Assembly: GCF_013343115.1 (NCBI RefSeq)
Contig: NZ_CP054570.1
Coordinates: 2,292,501 to 2,356,500, forward strand
DNA from: Streptococcus sanguinis
GTDB lineage: Bacteria > Bacillota > Bacilli > Lactobacillales > Streptococcaceae
Direction: 5' to 3'
Length of the DNA stretch: 64,000 nucleotides
Part shown: one piece after another, positions 47,000 through 55,703 of the stretch
How positions within the stretch are numbered: position 1 is the first letter of the stretch
How the letters are laid out: every line of letters starts with the position of its first letter
Position numbers and translations under genes: made by a program
The notes under the pieces: model-generated
Told to the model about the DNA's origin: nothing
Seen by the model: only the letters and a program-made list of their open reading frames with translations
The model's database searches: none

Positions 47000-48973
47000 T
47001 TATTTCACATGTTTAGCCAGATCTTCTTGGGCCTTTTTATTGGATTCCTCTTTTTCTTTTTTCCACTTTTCTTGGACCTTTTGATAGTCTTTAGTCGTGA
47101 CAATCTCATCACTGATTTCCACGTATTTATGGTAGTTGGCATCTTTTGTACCTGTCTGAGCATAAGAGTTGGTAAATGGCACAATCCGAGAAATGAACGG
47201 TGCTGCTCCTCTGCTGCTCATAGTTGGCACAACGAGGGCACTATCTGTCAGCCATGCTTGAGCTGCAGCATATTTTTCATAACGCTTGTCAACATCTTGT
47301 GTTTCGTTTCCGGCCTCTTCGATCAGCTTGCTGTACTCATCCAGTCCTACAGCTTTAGCAGCAGCATTGTCTTTGTCTTCAAATCCAAGGTAGGTTCTGG
47401 TCTGAGTGCTGTTACCTGGCACTAAAATGTCCAGGTAAGTAGATGGATCTTGGTAGTCTGGCTCCCAGCCAACGAGACCGTTGATATCCCAGTCTTCCTG
47501 GCTAGCAGCTTCAGCATTGAAGGTGATGTTTAGTGCTTCGTCCTCAGCCAGCATCTGTAGGTCTACAGAGACATTGTCCTTTCCTAAAGCCTCTTCTAGT
47601 GACTGTTTCAGAGATTGCATGCGGTTGACGAAGTTAGTAGAATTCTGAGCGACAGGAACGTCTAGATGGATTGGGAATTGTACGCCTTCATCTGCAAGAG
47701 CCTGCTTGGCTTTGGCAAATTCCGCTTTGGCTTTGTCAGTATTGTGGAGACCGTCTTGGCCGTCATCCAGCTTGATACCTTTCCACTCGTCACCATAGGA
47801 AGCTAGTGATTCTTCGACCAGAGTGCCAAATTCCTTGCCATTGGCTTGTACGAAGGTTGGCGGAACAAAGAGATTACGGACAGCTGGCTTGGCTGCATCT
47901 TCTCCGTTGACCTGAGCTGAATAGCTTTCGCGGTTAAGGGCAAAGGCTAGAGCTTGGCGGAAGTCTTTGTTCAGCAGAGCTTTTTTGGTAGCTTCTTTTT
48001 GTTCATCGCTGGTTTTAGAAGTATGGTTATAACTTTGACGGTCAATGTTAAAGCTGATTAGACCGACACCCGCTCCTGCTTCTGTCATGAAGATATTATC
48101 TTTGTATTTCTCAGCGATTGAGGAATAACTGGAAGTGGCTGGGTAGAGTCTTGCCAAACTGTAGCCGCCATCTCCGAAGGTCCGCGCTAATGAATCTTGG
48201 TCAGAACCATCGTAGTAAGATAGTTTGACGCCATCAATCTTAACCTTGTCCTTATCCCAGTAGTTAGGGTTCTTCTCAAATTCGACAGAGGATTTAGAAG
48301 TAATGGATTTCATGATAAATGGACCGTTATACAGAATGGAGTCGGCTTTGGTTGCCTGACCGAATTCCTTGCCTTGCTTTTCTAGGAAGGCCTCGTTGAC
48401 CGGCATCATAACACCTGATGTTGTTTTAGAGTTCCAGTAGGTTTCAGGCTTGTTGAGTGTATATTGAACCGTATGATCGTCCAGTGCCTTAACTCCAACA
48501 GCTGAAAAGTCCTTGTTGGTACCAGCTGCATATTCACTCAGTCCCTTGATGGAATCTTGGATAAGAGGGAGGGCGTCTGATTTGATATCAGCAGCATGTT
48601 TGATACCTGTTACAAAGTCCTGAGCCGTGACATCTGCGTATTCTTCGCCATCAGCGGTATACCACTTGGCATCTTTGCGCAGCTTATAGGTATAGACGAG
48701 ACCATCTGGAGAGACTGTCCAATCTTCTGCGATAGACGGAGCTAAGTTTCCATATTTATCATTTTCCAGCAAGCCGTCTACACCATTTGTAGTCAGCTCG
48801 TGGGTAGACACCTTTGCTGACTGGATGTAGTCCAAAGTCGTTGGATCAGACGTAAAGACATAGCTGTAGATTTTTTTGCTGGATTGGGAACTTCCGCCTC
48901 CAGAGCAAGCTGTAAGTAAGCCGACAGAGAGCAGAGTGAGCCCTGCGGCAAGAAGAATATTTGATTTTCTCAT
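47000..48973 (-). CDS. Oligopeptide ABC transporter substrate-binding lipoprotein
   Basis: This is a family 5 peptide-binding protein (OppA/AmiA/HppA group). The start is ATG 48973, with GGAGG upstream. The 657 residues have a lipoprotein signal ending LLTAC (Cys about 23), then the bilobal domain with SDPTTLDYIQSAKVSTHELT, VDGLLENDKYGNLAPSIAEDW and NPNYWDKDKVKIDGVKLSYY. No permease or ATPase genes are adjacent, so it is an orphan receptor for a transporter elsewhere; streptococci often have several. Such receptors deliver signal peptides as well as food. Confidence 0.94.
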   Translation of the reverse strand: MRKSNILLAAGLTLLSVGLLTACSGGGSSQSSKKIYSYVFTSDPTTLDYIQSAKVSTHELTTNGVDGLLENDKYGNLAPSIAEDWTVSPDGLVYTYKLRKDAKWYTADGEEYADVTAQDFVTGIKHAADIKSDALPLIQDSIKGLSEYAAGTNKDFSAVGVKALDDHTVQYTLNKPETYWNSKTTSGVMMPVNEAFLEKQGKEFGQATKADSILYNGPFIMKSITSKSSVEFEKNPNYWDKDKVKIDGVKLSYYDGSDQDSLARTFGDGGYSLARLYPATSSYSSIAEKYKDNIFMTEAGAGVGLISFNIDRQSYNHTSKTSDEQKEATKKALLNKDFRQALAFALNRESYSAQVNGEDAAKPAVRNLFVPPTFVQANGKEFGTLVEESLASYGDEWKGIKLDDGQDGLHNTDKAKAEFAKAKQALADEGVQFPIHLDVPVAQNSTNFVNRMQSLKQSLEEALGKDNVSVDLQMLAEDEALNITFNAEAASQEDWDINGLVGWEPDYQDPSTYLDILVPGNSTQTRTYLGFEDKDNAAAKAVGLDEYSKLIEEAGNETQDVDKRYEKYAAAQAWLTDSALVVPTMSSRGAAPFISRIVPFTNSYAQTGTKDANYHKYVEISDEIVTTKDYQKVQEKWKKEKEESNKKAQEDLAKHVK

Positions 48974-49200
48974 AGGGACCTCCAAGTCATGAGTTTTTAC
49001 ACTGCTTATTATAACAAATTTCTGTCAAAAGTAAATAATTTTCTGATAATTCTGAAATGTTTTTCTAAATTTTAAAAAAGAGATTTATAGTGTTGCATAT
49101 TCTGATAAAAAATTTTTATAACCAGCTTTAAAAAAATCTATTGGACGGCTTCGCAGAGGAGTGGTAAGATATACTATATCAAATAAGGGGGAATCACGGT

Positions 49201-49890
49201 ATGTGCAGAACAATTGTTGGAATTTCAGCCAATCTTTGTCCAGTAGATGAAGCTGGAAAAAATATTCACACCTCTGTTTCACGCAAGTTTGTGGACGGCG
49301 TACGAATGGTTGGTGGCCTGCCGATGGTGATTCCCGTCGGGGATAAAAGTTTAGTTCAGGATTATGTAGAAACGATTGACAAGCTGATTTTATCAGGCGG
49401 GCAAAATGTTCACCCACAGTTTTATGGGGAAGAAAAGACCATTGACAGCGATGATTACAATATTGTCCGCGATGAGTTTGAGTTGGCTCTCTTGAAAGAA
49501 GCTCTGCGCCAAAACAAGCCTGTCATGGCTATTTGCCGCGGTCTGCAGTTGGTCAATGTTGCTTTTGGCGGCACTCTCAATCAGCATATCGAAAATCACT
49601 GGCAGGGCTTGCCATTTGGTACTTCGCACTCCATTCGTACGGAGAAAGACAGCGTTGTGGAGCGTTTGTTTGGTCAGGCTAGCCAGATTAATTCGGTCCA
49701 TCGCCAAAGCATCAAAGACTTGGCGCCTAATTTCCGCGCGACAGCTTTTGATCCCAGAGACAATACCATCGAAGCGATTGAATCGGTTGACAATCATCGT
49801 ATCATAGGTCTTCAATGGCATCCGGAGTTTTTAATAAACGAAGAAAAGGGCAATTTGGAGCTATTTCAGTACCTCTTGCAAGAGCTGTAA
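49201..49890 (+). CDS. Class I glutamine amidotransferase-like peptidase C26
   Basis: The 229 residues fit the gamma-glutamyl hydrolase/PuuD family: nucleophile Cys in MAICRGLQLVNVAFGG (about 105) and His-Glu in GLQWHPEF (about 205-207). LSGGQNVHPQFYGEE is the usual oxyanion region. It probably cleaves gamma-glutamyl bonds in small molecules. AGGGGGAA precedes ATG 49201. A CiaR-controlled small RNA gene starts 50 bases downstream; no separate terminator is visible between them. Confidence 0.9.
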   Translation: MCRTIVGISANLCPVDEAGKNIHTSVSRKFVDGVRMVGGLPMVIPVGDKSLVQDYVETIDKLILSGGQNVHPQFYGEEKTIDSDDYNIVRDEFELALLKEALRQNKPVMAICRGLQLVNVAFGGTLNQHIENHWQGLPFGTSHSIRTEKDSVVERLFGQASQINSVHRQSIKDLAPNFRATAFDPRDNTIEAIESVDNHRIIGLQWHPEFLINEEKGNLELFQYLLQEL

Positions 49891-49916
49891 AAAATTATTT
49901 TATTTTTTTAAGTTAC

Positions 49917-49949
49917 TTTTAGGAAAATTTAAGATAAGTGTTCTATACT
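49917..49949 (+). promoter_or_regulatory. CiaR-controlled promoter
   Basis: TTTTAG-N5-TTTAAG (49917-49933) lies exactly 10 bases upstream of TATACT (49944-49949). The first half-site has one change from the consensus. Confidence 0.8.
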
Positions 49950-49955
49950 AAGACT

Positions 49956-50050
49956 ATAAACAAAGACCTCCTAACTTTGTTTAGAAATCCTAAAACTTTT
50001 CTTTTTCATAATAATCTCCCTATAAGAACCGCCCAATTGGCGGTTTTTTT
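49956..50050 (+). ncRNA. Cia-dependent small RNA (csRNA), second copy
   Basis: This predicted 95-nt RNA shares hairpin TAAACAAAG/CTTTGTTTA with loop ACCTCCTAA (49957-49983) and the following AATCC-TAAA and CATAATAATCTCC segments with the RNA at 21368. It ends in its own terminator AACCGCC/GGCGGTT plus T (50027-50050). Different terminators on nearly identical 5' parts indicate old duplication with selection on the anti-Shine-Dalgarno part. Confidence 0.85.
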
Positions 50051-50107
50051 GCTTGTTTTTTGCGAATTTAGTATAATAGGGACAGCAAAAATAGAAAAGA
50101 GAAATAC

Positions 50108-50551
50108 ATGAAAATTCGCGGATTCGAGCTGGTTTCCAGCTTTACAAATGAAGATTTGTTGCCCAAGAGAGAGACGGCTCACGCAGCTGGCTACGATTTG
50201 AAAGTGGCAGAGCGCACCCTCATTGCGCCAGGGGAGATTAAGCTGGTTCCGACTGGTGTCAAGGCCTATATGCAGCCGGGCGAGGTGCTCTATCTTTACG
50301 ACCGCTCGTCCAATCCTCGTAAAAAAGGTCTGGTTTTGATTAACTCCGTTGGGGTCATTGATGGCGACTACTATGGTAATCCTGGAAACGAAGGCCATAT
50401 CTTTGCCCAAATGAAGAATATCACGGATCAGGAAGTCGTCCTTGAAGTTGGCGAACGTGTAGTGCAGGCTGTCTTTGCATCATTTCTGATTGCTGATGGA
50501 GATGAAGCGGAAGGTGTGCGGACCGGCGGATTTGGGTCGACAGGACATTAG
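50108..50551 (+). CDS. dut: Deoxyuridine 5'-triphosphate nucleotidohydrolase
   Basis: dUTPase hydrolyses dUTP to dUMP, keeping uracil out of DNA. The 147 residues show trimeric dUTPase motifs: AAGYDLKVAE (motif 1), DRSSNPRKKGLVLINSVGVIDGDYYGN split over motifs 2 and 3, and the C-terminal GGFGSTG (motif 5) that closes over the site. GAAAAGAGAAA precedes the ATG. The stop is one base from the next gene. Confidence 0.95.
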   Translation: MKIRGFELVSSFTNEDLLPKRETAHAAGYDLKVAERTLIAPGEIKLVPTGVKAYMQPGEVLYLYDRSSNPRKKGLVLINSVGVIDGDYYGNPGNEGHIFAQMKNITDQEVVLEVGERVVQAVFASFLIADGDEAEGVRTGGFGSTGH

Positions 50552-50552
50552 T

Positions 50553-51068
50553 ATGAAAATCATTTTTATCCGTCACGGAGAGTCAGATTATTCATTTTTG
50601 GAAGAGGCTGGCTATACTGGATTTGGACTAGATTTGGCTCCCTTGTCGGCTGCTGGTCGTCAGATGGCGACAGAGGCAGCTGCTAATCCTTTGCTGGAAC
50701 AGGCGGAAATTCTGATTTCCTCTTCTGTGACGCGGGCTTTGGAGACGGCTTCCTATCTGATTCGAAACCGCCAACTGCCGCTTTTTGTGGAGCCTTTTCT
50801 ACATGAATGGCAGGTATACGAGAGTGGGATAGAAAAGTTTGAGCAGGCTCGGAAGTTATTTTTTGAGAATAATGGTTCTCTTCCTGCAGGAAGTCCTGTC
50901 CGGTATGAGACAGCTGAGCAGATGAAAGCCCGCTTTTTGCGTACCTTAAGCAAATACAGAGACTACGAGACGGTAGCTCTTGTAGCCCATCGCATGCTCA
51001 TCCGCCAGTTTGTGGCTGATCAGCAGATTGATTTTTGCCAGTTTGTTGAATGTGAATTGAAGTTTTAA
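50553..51068 (+). CDS. Histidine phosphatase family protein
   Basis: The start is ATG 50553 (MKIIFIRHGESDYSF), one base after dut, since RHGE is the phosphohistidine motif at the N-terminus. The 171 residues contain SSVTRALETASYL and VALVAHRMLIRQF, where the second catalytic His lies (AHR). The substrate is unknown; the family includes phosphoglycerate mutases and nucleotide phosphatases. It is translationally coupled to dut. Confidence 0.9.
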   Translation: MKIIFIRHGESDYSFLEEAGYTGFGLDLAPLSAAGRQMATEAAANPLLEQAEILISSSVTRALETASYLIRNRQLPLFVEPFLHEWQVYESGIEKFEQARKLFFENNGSLPAGSPVRYETAEQMKARFLRTLSKYRDYETVALVAHRMLIRQFVADQQIDFCQFVECELKF

Positions 51069-51120
51069 TGTTTCGTTGTAAAAAGAATCTTAATAAAAGG
51101 ATTTTGAGATAGAAGAAAAT

Positions 51121-51753
51121 ATGAAAGAATTTAAGAACAAGGACTATGCAACAGAAATTCGTCAGAAAATTCCAGGCTATGATGTGATGCTAGATGTGAT
51201 TTTCCGAGGAGTATTGCTTAGGTTAGCACCCGGTTTAAAAGTCGATAAGGTGTTAGCTTTGGCAAGCCAGACGGATGAGCTGAATGGTTTGGCATCCTTA
51301 TTTCCTAAGGCAGGGGTGACGGTTGTGGAGCCAAGTGAGGCGATGCTACAAGAGCTTAAAAGTCAGGTTCATCTGCCTCAAGCGGAGTATCTTAATAGTC
51401 GGTTTGAAGAAGCAGTGCTGCCTTCTGCTTATCAGATTTGTTCTTGCTTGCTAGTATTGCAGTTTGTTGAAAATCCCAGCTTATTTCTTCGAAAAATTTA
51501 TGACTCTTTAAGTGAAGGTGGCCTTCTGATTCTTAGCTTTTTTTCCAACCAGCAACTGGGCTATTGGAAAACACTTGCTTCAGAGCTAGGAGCTAATCAG
51601 CAACAAGTTCAGCGTACTTATGAGAATCAAGCTGGTTTGATGAATTCCCTCTCGCCTCAAGAAGTTGCGGACATGCTGGAAGAGGCTGGCTTTACTAATA
51701 TAGAGCAGGTGTGTCAGGTCTTATCTACTTTTGTTTGGATTATTAGAAAATAA
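51121..51753 (+). CDS. Class I SAM-dependent methyltransferase-like protein
   Basis: The 210 residues follow the Rossmann methyltransferase plan: [14 protein letters not shown] (acidic residue binding SAM ribose), [20 protein letters not shown] and [11 protein letters not shown]. The first SAM loop is unusual, [11 protein letters not shown] instead of VLDxGCGxG, so SAM binding may be weak. The substrate is unknown. The stop TAA overlaps AAGGAG, the ribosome site of radA, so the two are coupled. Confidence 0.82.
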   Translation: MKEFKNKDYATEIRQKIPGYDVMLDVIFRGVLLRLAPGLKVDKVLALASQTDELNGLASLFPKAGVTVVEPSEAMLQELKSQVHLPQAEYLNSRFEEAVLPSAYQICSCLLVLQFVENPSLFLRKIYDSLSEGGLLILSFFSNQQLGYWKTLASELGANQQQVQRTYENQAGLMNSLSPQEVADMLEEAGFTNIEQVCQVLSTFVWIIRK

Positions 51754-51764
51754 GGAGAATCACC

Positions 51765-53126
51765 ATCGTTAAGAAAAAAACGACCTTTGTCTGTCAAAAT
51801 TGTGAATATCATTCGCCCAAGTACCTAGGCCGCTGTCCTAACTGTGGCTCTTGGTCTTCTTTCGTTGAGGAAGTAGAGGCTGCAGAGGTCAAGCATGCCC
51901 GTGTTTCCTTGACAGGCGAAAAGACCCGGCCCATGAAGCTGGCTGAGGTCACTTCGATTGATGTCAATCGGACCAAGACGGAAATGGACGAGTTCAACCG
52001 TGTGCTGGGTGGTGGCGTAGTGCCTGGTAGTCTGGTTCTGATTGGCGGGGATCCCGGTATCGGGAAATCCACCCTGCTTCTGCAAGTATCCACCCAGCTT
52101 TCCCACCAGGGCATCGTCCTATATGTCAGTGGGGAGGAATCAGCTGAGCAGATTAAGTTGCGGGCGGAGCGTCTCGGTGATATTGACAGTGAATTTTATC
52201 TTTACGCCGAGACCAATATGCAAAATATCCGCACAGAGATTGAGAAAATCAAGCCAGATTTTCTGATTATTGACTCTATACAGACGGTGGTGTCACCGGA
52301 AATTTCCAGTGTTCAAGGTTCTGTTTCTCAGGTTCGAGAGGTAACGGCTGAGCTCATGCAGCTGGCCAAGACCAATAATATCGCAACCTTTATCGTTGGT
52401 CACATGACCAAGGAAGGAACCTTAGCTGGTCCCCGAACACTAGAGCACATGGTGGACACCGTGCTTTATTTTGAGGGTGAACGTCAGCATACTTTCCGTA
52501 TCTTGAGAGCCGTCAAGAACCGCTTTGGCTCAACCAATGAGATTGGCATTTTTGAAATGCAGTCTGGTGGGCTAGTTGAGGTTGTCAATCCAAGTGAAGT
52601 CTTTCTAGAAGAGCGTCTGGATGGCGCGACAGGTTCGTCTATTGTCGTGACCATGGAAGGGACGCGGCCGATTTTGGCAGAGGTGCAGGCTTTGGTGACA
52701 CCAACCATGTTCGGCAATGCTAAGCGGACCACAACTGGACTGGACTTTAACCGAGCCAGCCTCATCATGGCGGTTCTGGAAAAACGGGCAGGGCTCCTCC
52801 TGCAAAATCAAGACGCCTACCTCAAATCAGCCGGCGGCGTCAAGCTAGATGAGCCAGCCATTGATTTGGCGGTGGCGGTAGCCATTGCTTCCAGCTACAA
52901 GGATTTACCTACCAATCCCCAAGAGTGCTTTATCGGTGAAATTGGCCTGACTGGCGAAATCCGACGGGTCAACCGCATCGAGCAGCGCATCAACGAAGCA
53001 GCAAAGCTGGGCTTCACCAAAGTCTACGCTCCTAAAAACTCTCTGAACGGCCTCAAAGTTCCAGACAATATCCAAGTCATCGGTGTGACGACGATTGGGG
53101 AAGTCTTAAAGAAAGTATTTTCTTGA
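51765..53126 (+). CDS. radA: DNA repair protein RadA
   Basis: RadA is a hexameric branch-migration helicase acting in recombination and natural transformation. The chosen start is the ATC codon at 51765, because AAGGAG (51752-51757) is 7 bases upstream and the reading gives [16 protein letters not shown] with the zinc finger CQNC...CPNC (about 10-30). The first in-frame ATG (51909) would delete that finger. The 453 residues also have Walker [11 protein letters not shown], the RadA motif [11 protein letters not shown] and a C-terminal Lon-like domain. It lies 11 bases after the methyltransferase gene. Confidence 0.92.
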   Translation: MVKKKTTFVCQNCEYHSPKYLGRCPNCGSWSSFVEEVEAAEVKHARVSLTGEKTRPMKLAEVTSIDVNRTKTEMDEFNRVLGGGVVPGSLVLIGGDPGIGKSTLLLQVSTQLSHQGIVLYVSGEESAEQIKLRAERLGDIDSEFYLYAETNMQNIRTEIEKIKPDFLIIDSIQTVVSPEISSVQGSVSQVREVTAELMQLAKTNNIATFIVGHMTKEGTLAGPRTLEHMVDTVLYFEGERQHTFRILRAVKNRFGSTNEIGIFEMQSGGLVEVVNPSEVFLEERLDGATGSSIVVTMEGTRPILAEVQALVTPTMFGNAKRTTTGLDFNRASLIMAVLEKRAGLLLQNQDAYLKSAGGVKLDEPAIDLAVAVAIASSYKDLPTNPQECFIGEIGLTGEIRRVNRIEQRINEAAKLGFTKVYAPKNSLNGLKVPDNIQVIGVTTIGEVLKKVFS

Positions 53127-53137
53127 TTAAAGTAGTA

Positions 53138-53166
53138 TTGCGAAAAGTTGTTGTGCGTGCTATAAT
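53138..53166 (+). promoter_or_regulatory. Promoter of the first AIM24 gene
   Basis: TTGCGA (53138-53143) and TATAAT (53161-53166) are separated by 17 bases. Confidence 0.7.
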
Positions 53167-53188
53167 ATTGCTAGAAAAAATAGGATTT

Positions 53189-53226
53189 ATCTGGAATTTC
53201 CTATAAGTTGTTTTTCCAGATTTTTT
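53189..53226 (+). terminator. Terminator-like hairpin in the AIM24 leader
   Basis: ATCTGGAA (53189-53196) pairs with TTCCAGAT (53214-53221) and is followed by T. It lies after the promoter at 53138 and before the ribosome site at 53229. It may end radA, attenuate the AIM24 gene, or release a 50-nt RNA. Confidence 0.65.
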
Positions 53227-53242
53227 AGGAGGATAATCAACC

Positions 53243-53959
53243 ATGGTAGATCATCGTATGAATGTTTCTATTACCAACAATGCTCAATTTCCCTTGGCGG
53301 AGATTGCCTTAGATGTATCAGAGTCTGTTCGTATTCAGACTGGGAGCATGATATACCACACTCCCAATGTTGTCCTGAATGCTAAAGTGAATGCAGAGTC
53401 TCAATCAATCTTTGGCAAGGCAATCCAAGCTGTAGGACGTTCTATGGCTTCTGGCGAAGGAGTGTTTATCACTGAAGCAACTGCTCAATCAAATAACGGT
53501 CGTCTAGCCTTAGCACCTAATGTACCTGGTCAGATTGTTGCTCTAGAACTAGGCGAAAAGCAATACCGCCTTAATGATGGGGCTTTTCTGGCTATGGATG
53601 GCTCTGCCTCTTATACTTTGGAGACGCAGTCGGTAGGTCGAGCTCTCTTTGGTGGTCAAGGAGGCTTTTATGTGATGAGTACCCAAGGTCAGGGGACACT
53701 TTTGGTAAATTCCTTTGGCTCGATTCAAAAGGTAGAGTTGCATAATGATAGGATAACGATTGACAATGCCCACGTAGTAGCATGGAGCCGAGAGTTGGAA
53801 TATGATATTCATTTAGAAAATGGTTTATGGCAGTCCATGGGGACTGGCGAAGGAGTAGTTAATACCTTTCATGGAACTGGGGAAATTTACATCCAAAGTC
53901 TCAATATTGAAACCTTTGCAAATGTTCTTCGTCCACATCTACACATTGATAATTCTTGA
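53243..53959 (+). CDS. AIM24 family protein, copy 1
   Basis: The 238 residues form an AIM24/TIM16-like beta-prism protein (family known from yeast mitochondria and as YgaA-like bacterial proteins); molecular role is not established. AGGAGG precedes ATG 53243. It is rich in strands and glycines, with GQIVALELGEKQYRLNDGAF and ALFGGQGGFYVMSTQGQGTLLV. No signal peptide is present. It is followed by a paralogue of very similar sequence (copy 2) under a separate promoter. Confidence 0.9.
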   Translation: MVDHRMNVSITNNAQFPLAEIALDVSESVRIQTGSMIYHTPNVVLNAKVNAESQSIFGKAIQAVGRSMASGEGVFITEATAQSNNGRLALAPNVPGQIVALELGEKQYRLNDGAFLAMDGSASYTLETQSVGRALFGGQGGFYVMSTQGQGTLLVNSFGSIQKVELHNDRITIDNAHVVAWSRELEYDIHLENGLWQSMGTGEGVVNTFHGTGEIYIQSLNIETFANVLRPHLHIDNS

Positions 53960-53967
53960 AAATTTCT

Positions 53968-53996
53968 AGGAGAGACTCAGGCAGTCTCTTCTTTTT
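53968..53996 (+). terminator. Terminator of AIM24 copy 1
   Basis: AGAGACT pairs with AGTCTCT across a five-base loop, followed by TCTTTTT. Confidence 0.85.
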
Positions 53997-54013
53997 GATG
54001 CTTCAGTTTTCCT

Positions 54014-54042
54014 TTGTTCAAAATGTAGGAAAATGTTATAAT
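54014..54042 (+). promoter_or_regulatory. Promoter of AIM24 copy 2
   Basis: TTGTTC (54014-54019) and TATAAT (54037-54042) are separated by 17 bases. Confidence 0.7.
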
Positions 54043-54071
54043 CAAGTCATAATAAGAAGGAGGCATTTCTT

Positions 54072-54767
54072 ATGCGATTTTCTATGGATAGTAATATGCA
54101 GTTTCCTTTGGTTGAGTTGTCGCTCAATCAAGGTGAAACGGTCTTTATCCAGCGTGGCAGCATGGTCTACCACACGCCGAATGTGACCCTGAATACCCAG
54201 CTCAATGCAAGCGGTTCTGGCTTGGGACGTTTTGTCAAGGCTGTGGGGCGTTCGATGGTTTCTGGTGAAAGTACCTTTATTACTCAGGCTGTTGCCCAGT
54301 CTGATAATGGCTACCTTGCTTTGGCGCCAGATGCTCCTGGTCAAGTCATTCCTCTTCAGCTAGGCGAAAAGCAATATCGGCTGAATGACGGTGCCTTTCT
54401 GGCTCTTGATGGTACGGCTTACTATACCATGGAGCGTCAGTCTGTTGGCAAGGCTCTCTTTGGCGGTCAAGGCGGTCTCTTCGTTATGACGACCCAAGGA
54501 CAGGGCACTCTTTTGGCTAATGCCTTTGGTTCTATTAAGAAAATTGAGCTTCATAACCAAGAAGTGACTATTGACAATGCCCATGTAGTAGCTTGGAGCC
54601 AGTCTTTGAATTATAATATCCATCTGGAAAATGGCTTCTGGCAGTCTATTGGAACGGGTGAAGGAGTGGTCAACACCTTCCAAGGTACTGGTGAAGTCTA
54701 TGTGCAAAGTCTCAATCTTCAAACCTTTGCAGGCTCACTCAGCAAGTATATTCCAAGAAGCTCATAA
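54072..54767 (+). CDS. AIM24 family protein, copy 2
   Basis: GGAGG lies upstream of ATG 54072. The 231 residues align with copy 1 along the whole length, for example LGEKQYRLNDGAFLALDGTA and GTGEGVVNTFQGTGEVYVQS, and lack the 5-residue N-terminal extension of copy 1. Copies differ mostly at the N-terminus and at the C-terminal tail (FAGSLSKYIPRSS versus FANVLRPHLHIDNS). Separate promoters and terminators suggest different expression rather than simple gene dosage. Confidence 0.9.
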   Translation: MRFSMDSNMQFPLVELSLNQGETVFIQRGSMVYHTPNVTLNTQLNASGSGLGRFVKAVGRSMVSGESTFITQAVAQSDNGYLALAPDAPGQVIPLQLGEKQYRLNDGAFLALDGTAYYTMERQSVGKALFGGQGGLFVMTTQGQGTLLANAFGSIKKIELHNQEVTIDNAHVVAWSQSLNYNIHLENGFWQSIGTGEGVVNTFQGTGEVYVQSLNLQTFAGSLSKYIPRSS

Positions 54768-54776
54768 CAAATAAAA

Positions 54777-54825
54777 CTAGGACAGAAAACCAGATTAGAT
54801 GCTGGGTTTGACTGTCCTATTTTTT
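54777..54825 (+). terminator. Terminator of AIM24 copy 2
   Basis: TAGGACAG pairs with CTGTCCTA and inner AAACCAG with CTGGGTT, followed by six T. Confidence 0.85.
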
Positions 54826-54914
54826 GTAACAAAGCCGAGAACTGACAAATAGTAGAAAAGATGGTAAGATAATATAAAATTATTTGAATATCAAAGTACC
54901 AGTAAGGGGAAAGA

Positions 54915-55047
54915 ATGTCATATTTTGAAAACTTTATGAAGGCCAATCAAGCCTTGAAAAGGCAACGGCCGCCTTTATGATTTAGCTGTTAGCACCATCG
55001 GATGCGAACTCGTTCGTGGCATTTTTGGCGGATTAAAGAAACGTTAG
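54915..55047 (+). pseudogene. Joined gene fragments: carbonic anhydrase start and HerA/DUF853-like tail
   Basis: ATG 54915 begins MSYFENFMKANQA, the start of a carbonic anhydrase nearly identical to that at 55704. After about 14 codons homology stops. In another frame (54958-55047) the sequence reads KGNGRLYDLAVSTIGCELVR then GIFGGLKKR and a stop, typical of the C-terminal end of DUF853/HerA-like ATPases. The two pieces are out of frame, so no functional protein is expected. TAGGAG at its end is the ribosome site of the next gene. Confidence 0.7.
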
Positions 55048-55056
55048 GAGAATAAA

Positions 55057-55542
55057 GTGACAATTACTATAAAACCTTATCAGAAATTGGATAAAGAGGC
55101 TGTTTTAGAATTATCAATTCAAGCTTGGTCTCCAGTTTTTCCAAAAATGGAAAAAGGAGTTCCTAAGTTTGTTTATGATAATTTTTATCCTCAAGGGTGG
55201 GAAAAAAGGCAAATCAATGATCTAACAGCAGTCTTAAATGAAGAGAGTCAGTTTGCCTGGTTAGCTTTTCTGGAGGAAGAATTAGTCGGATGGATTCACA
55301 TTCGCTTGCACCCTGAGGATAAGATGGGTGAGATTTATATCCTAGCTGTTGCTCCAAGATATCAGCGTCAAGGTATTGGAAAAGCGCTCATGACCTATGC
55401 TTGTGATCAGATTAAACAAAAAGGAATGGAAATGGTCATGGTTGAGACGGGTGGTGATCTAGGTCATGCACCGGCTCGTAAAACCTATGAGAACTTTGGT
55501 TTTGAACAATGGCCCGTTGCTCGCTACTTTAAGAAGTTGTAA
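55057..55542 (+). CDS. GNAT family N-acetyltransferase
   Basis: The 161 residues start at GTG 55057 after TAGGAG. The acetyl-CoA loop is in LAVAPRYQRQGIGKALM (about 104-120; Q/R-x-x-G-x-G/A), followed by YACDQIKQKGMEMVMVETGGD. The substrate is unknown. This is the last clearly intact gene before the indel-rich part of the window. Confidence 0.88.
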   Translation: MTITIKPYQKLDKEAVLELSIQAWSPVFPKMEKGVPKFVYDNFYPQGWEKRQINDLTAVLNEESQFAWLAFLEEELVGWIHIRLHPEDKMGEIYILAVAPRYQRQGIGKALMTYACDQIKQKGMEMVMVETGGDLGHAPARKTYENFGFEQWPVARYFKKL

Positions 55543-55547
55543 CACAT

Positions 55548-55560
55548 GGCTCTTTGTCAA
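55548..55560. repeat. Motif resembling an ISL3-type terminal end
   Basis: GGCTCTTTGTCAA occurs here and at 22462-22474. It resembles terminal inverted repeats of ISL3-family elements from memory. No transposase is near either copy. Confidence 0.3.
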
Positions 55561-55585
55561 CTGTAGTGGGTGATAAAACTAGCAC

Positions 55586-55616
55586 AGAGAGCAGTTCATA
55601 TAGGTTCTCTCTTTTT
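55586..55616 (+). terminator. Terminator after the GNAT gene
   Basis: AGAGAG pairs with CTCTCT around 15 bases and is followed by T residues. Confidence 0.6.
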
Positions 55617-55703
55617 GAAGTTAGGGAAGTTCTAAAGCCAAAACCTAGTATGATAAGGTTAATTCGTTTGAAGATCAAATAATATAATTAGTCAGGAGTC
55701 AAA

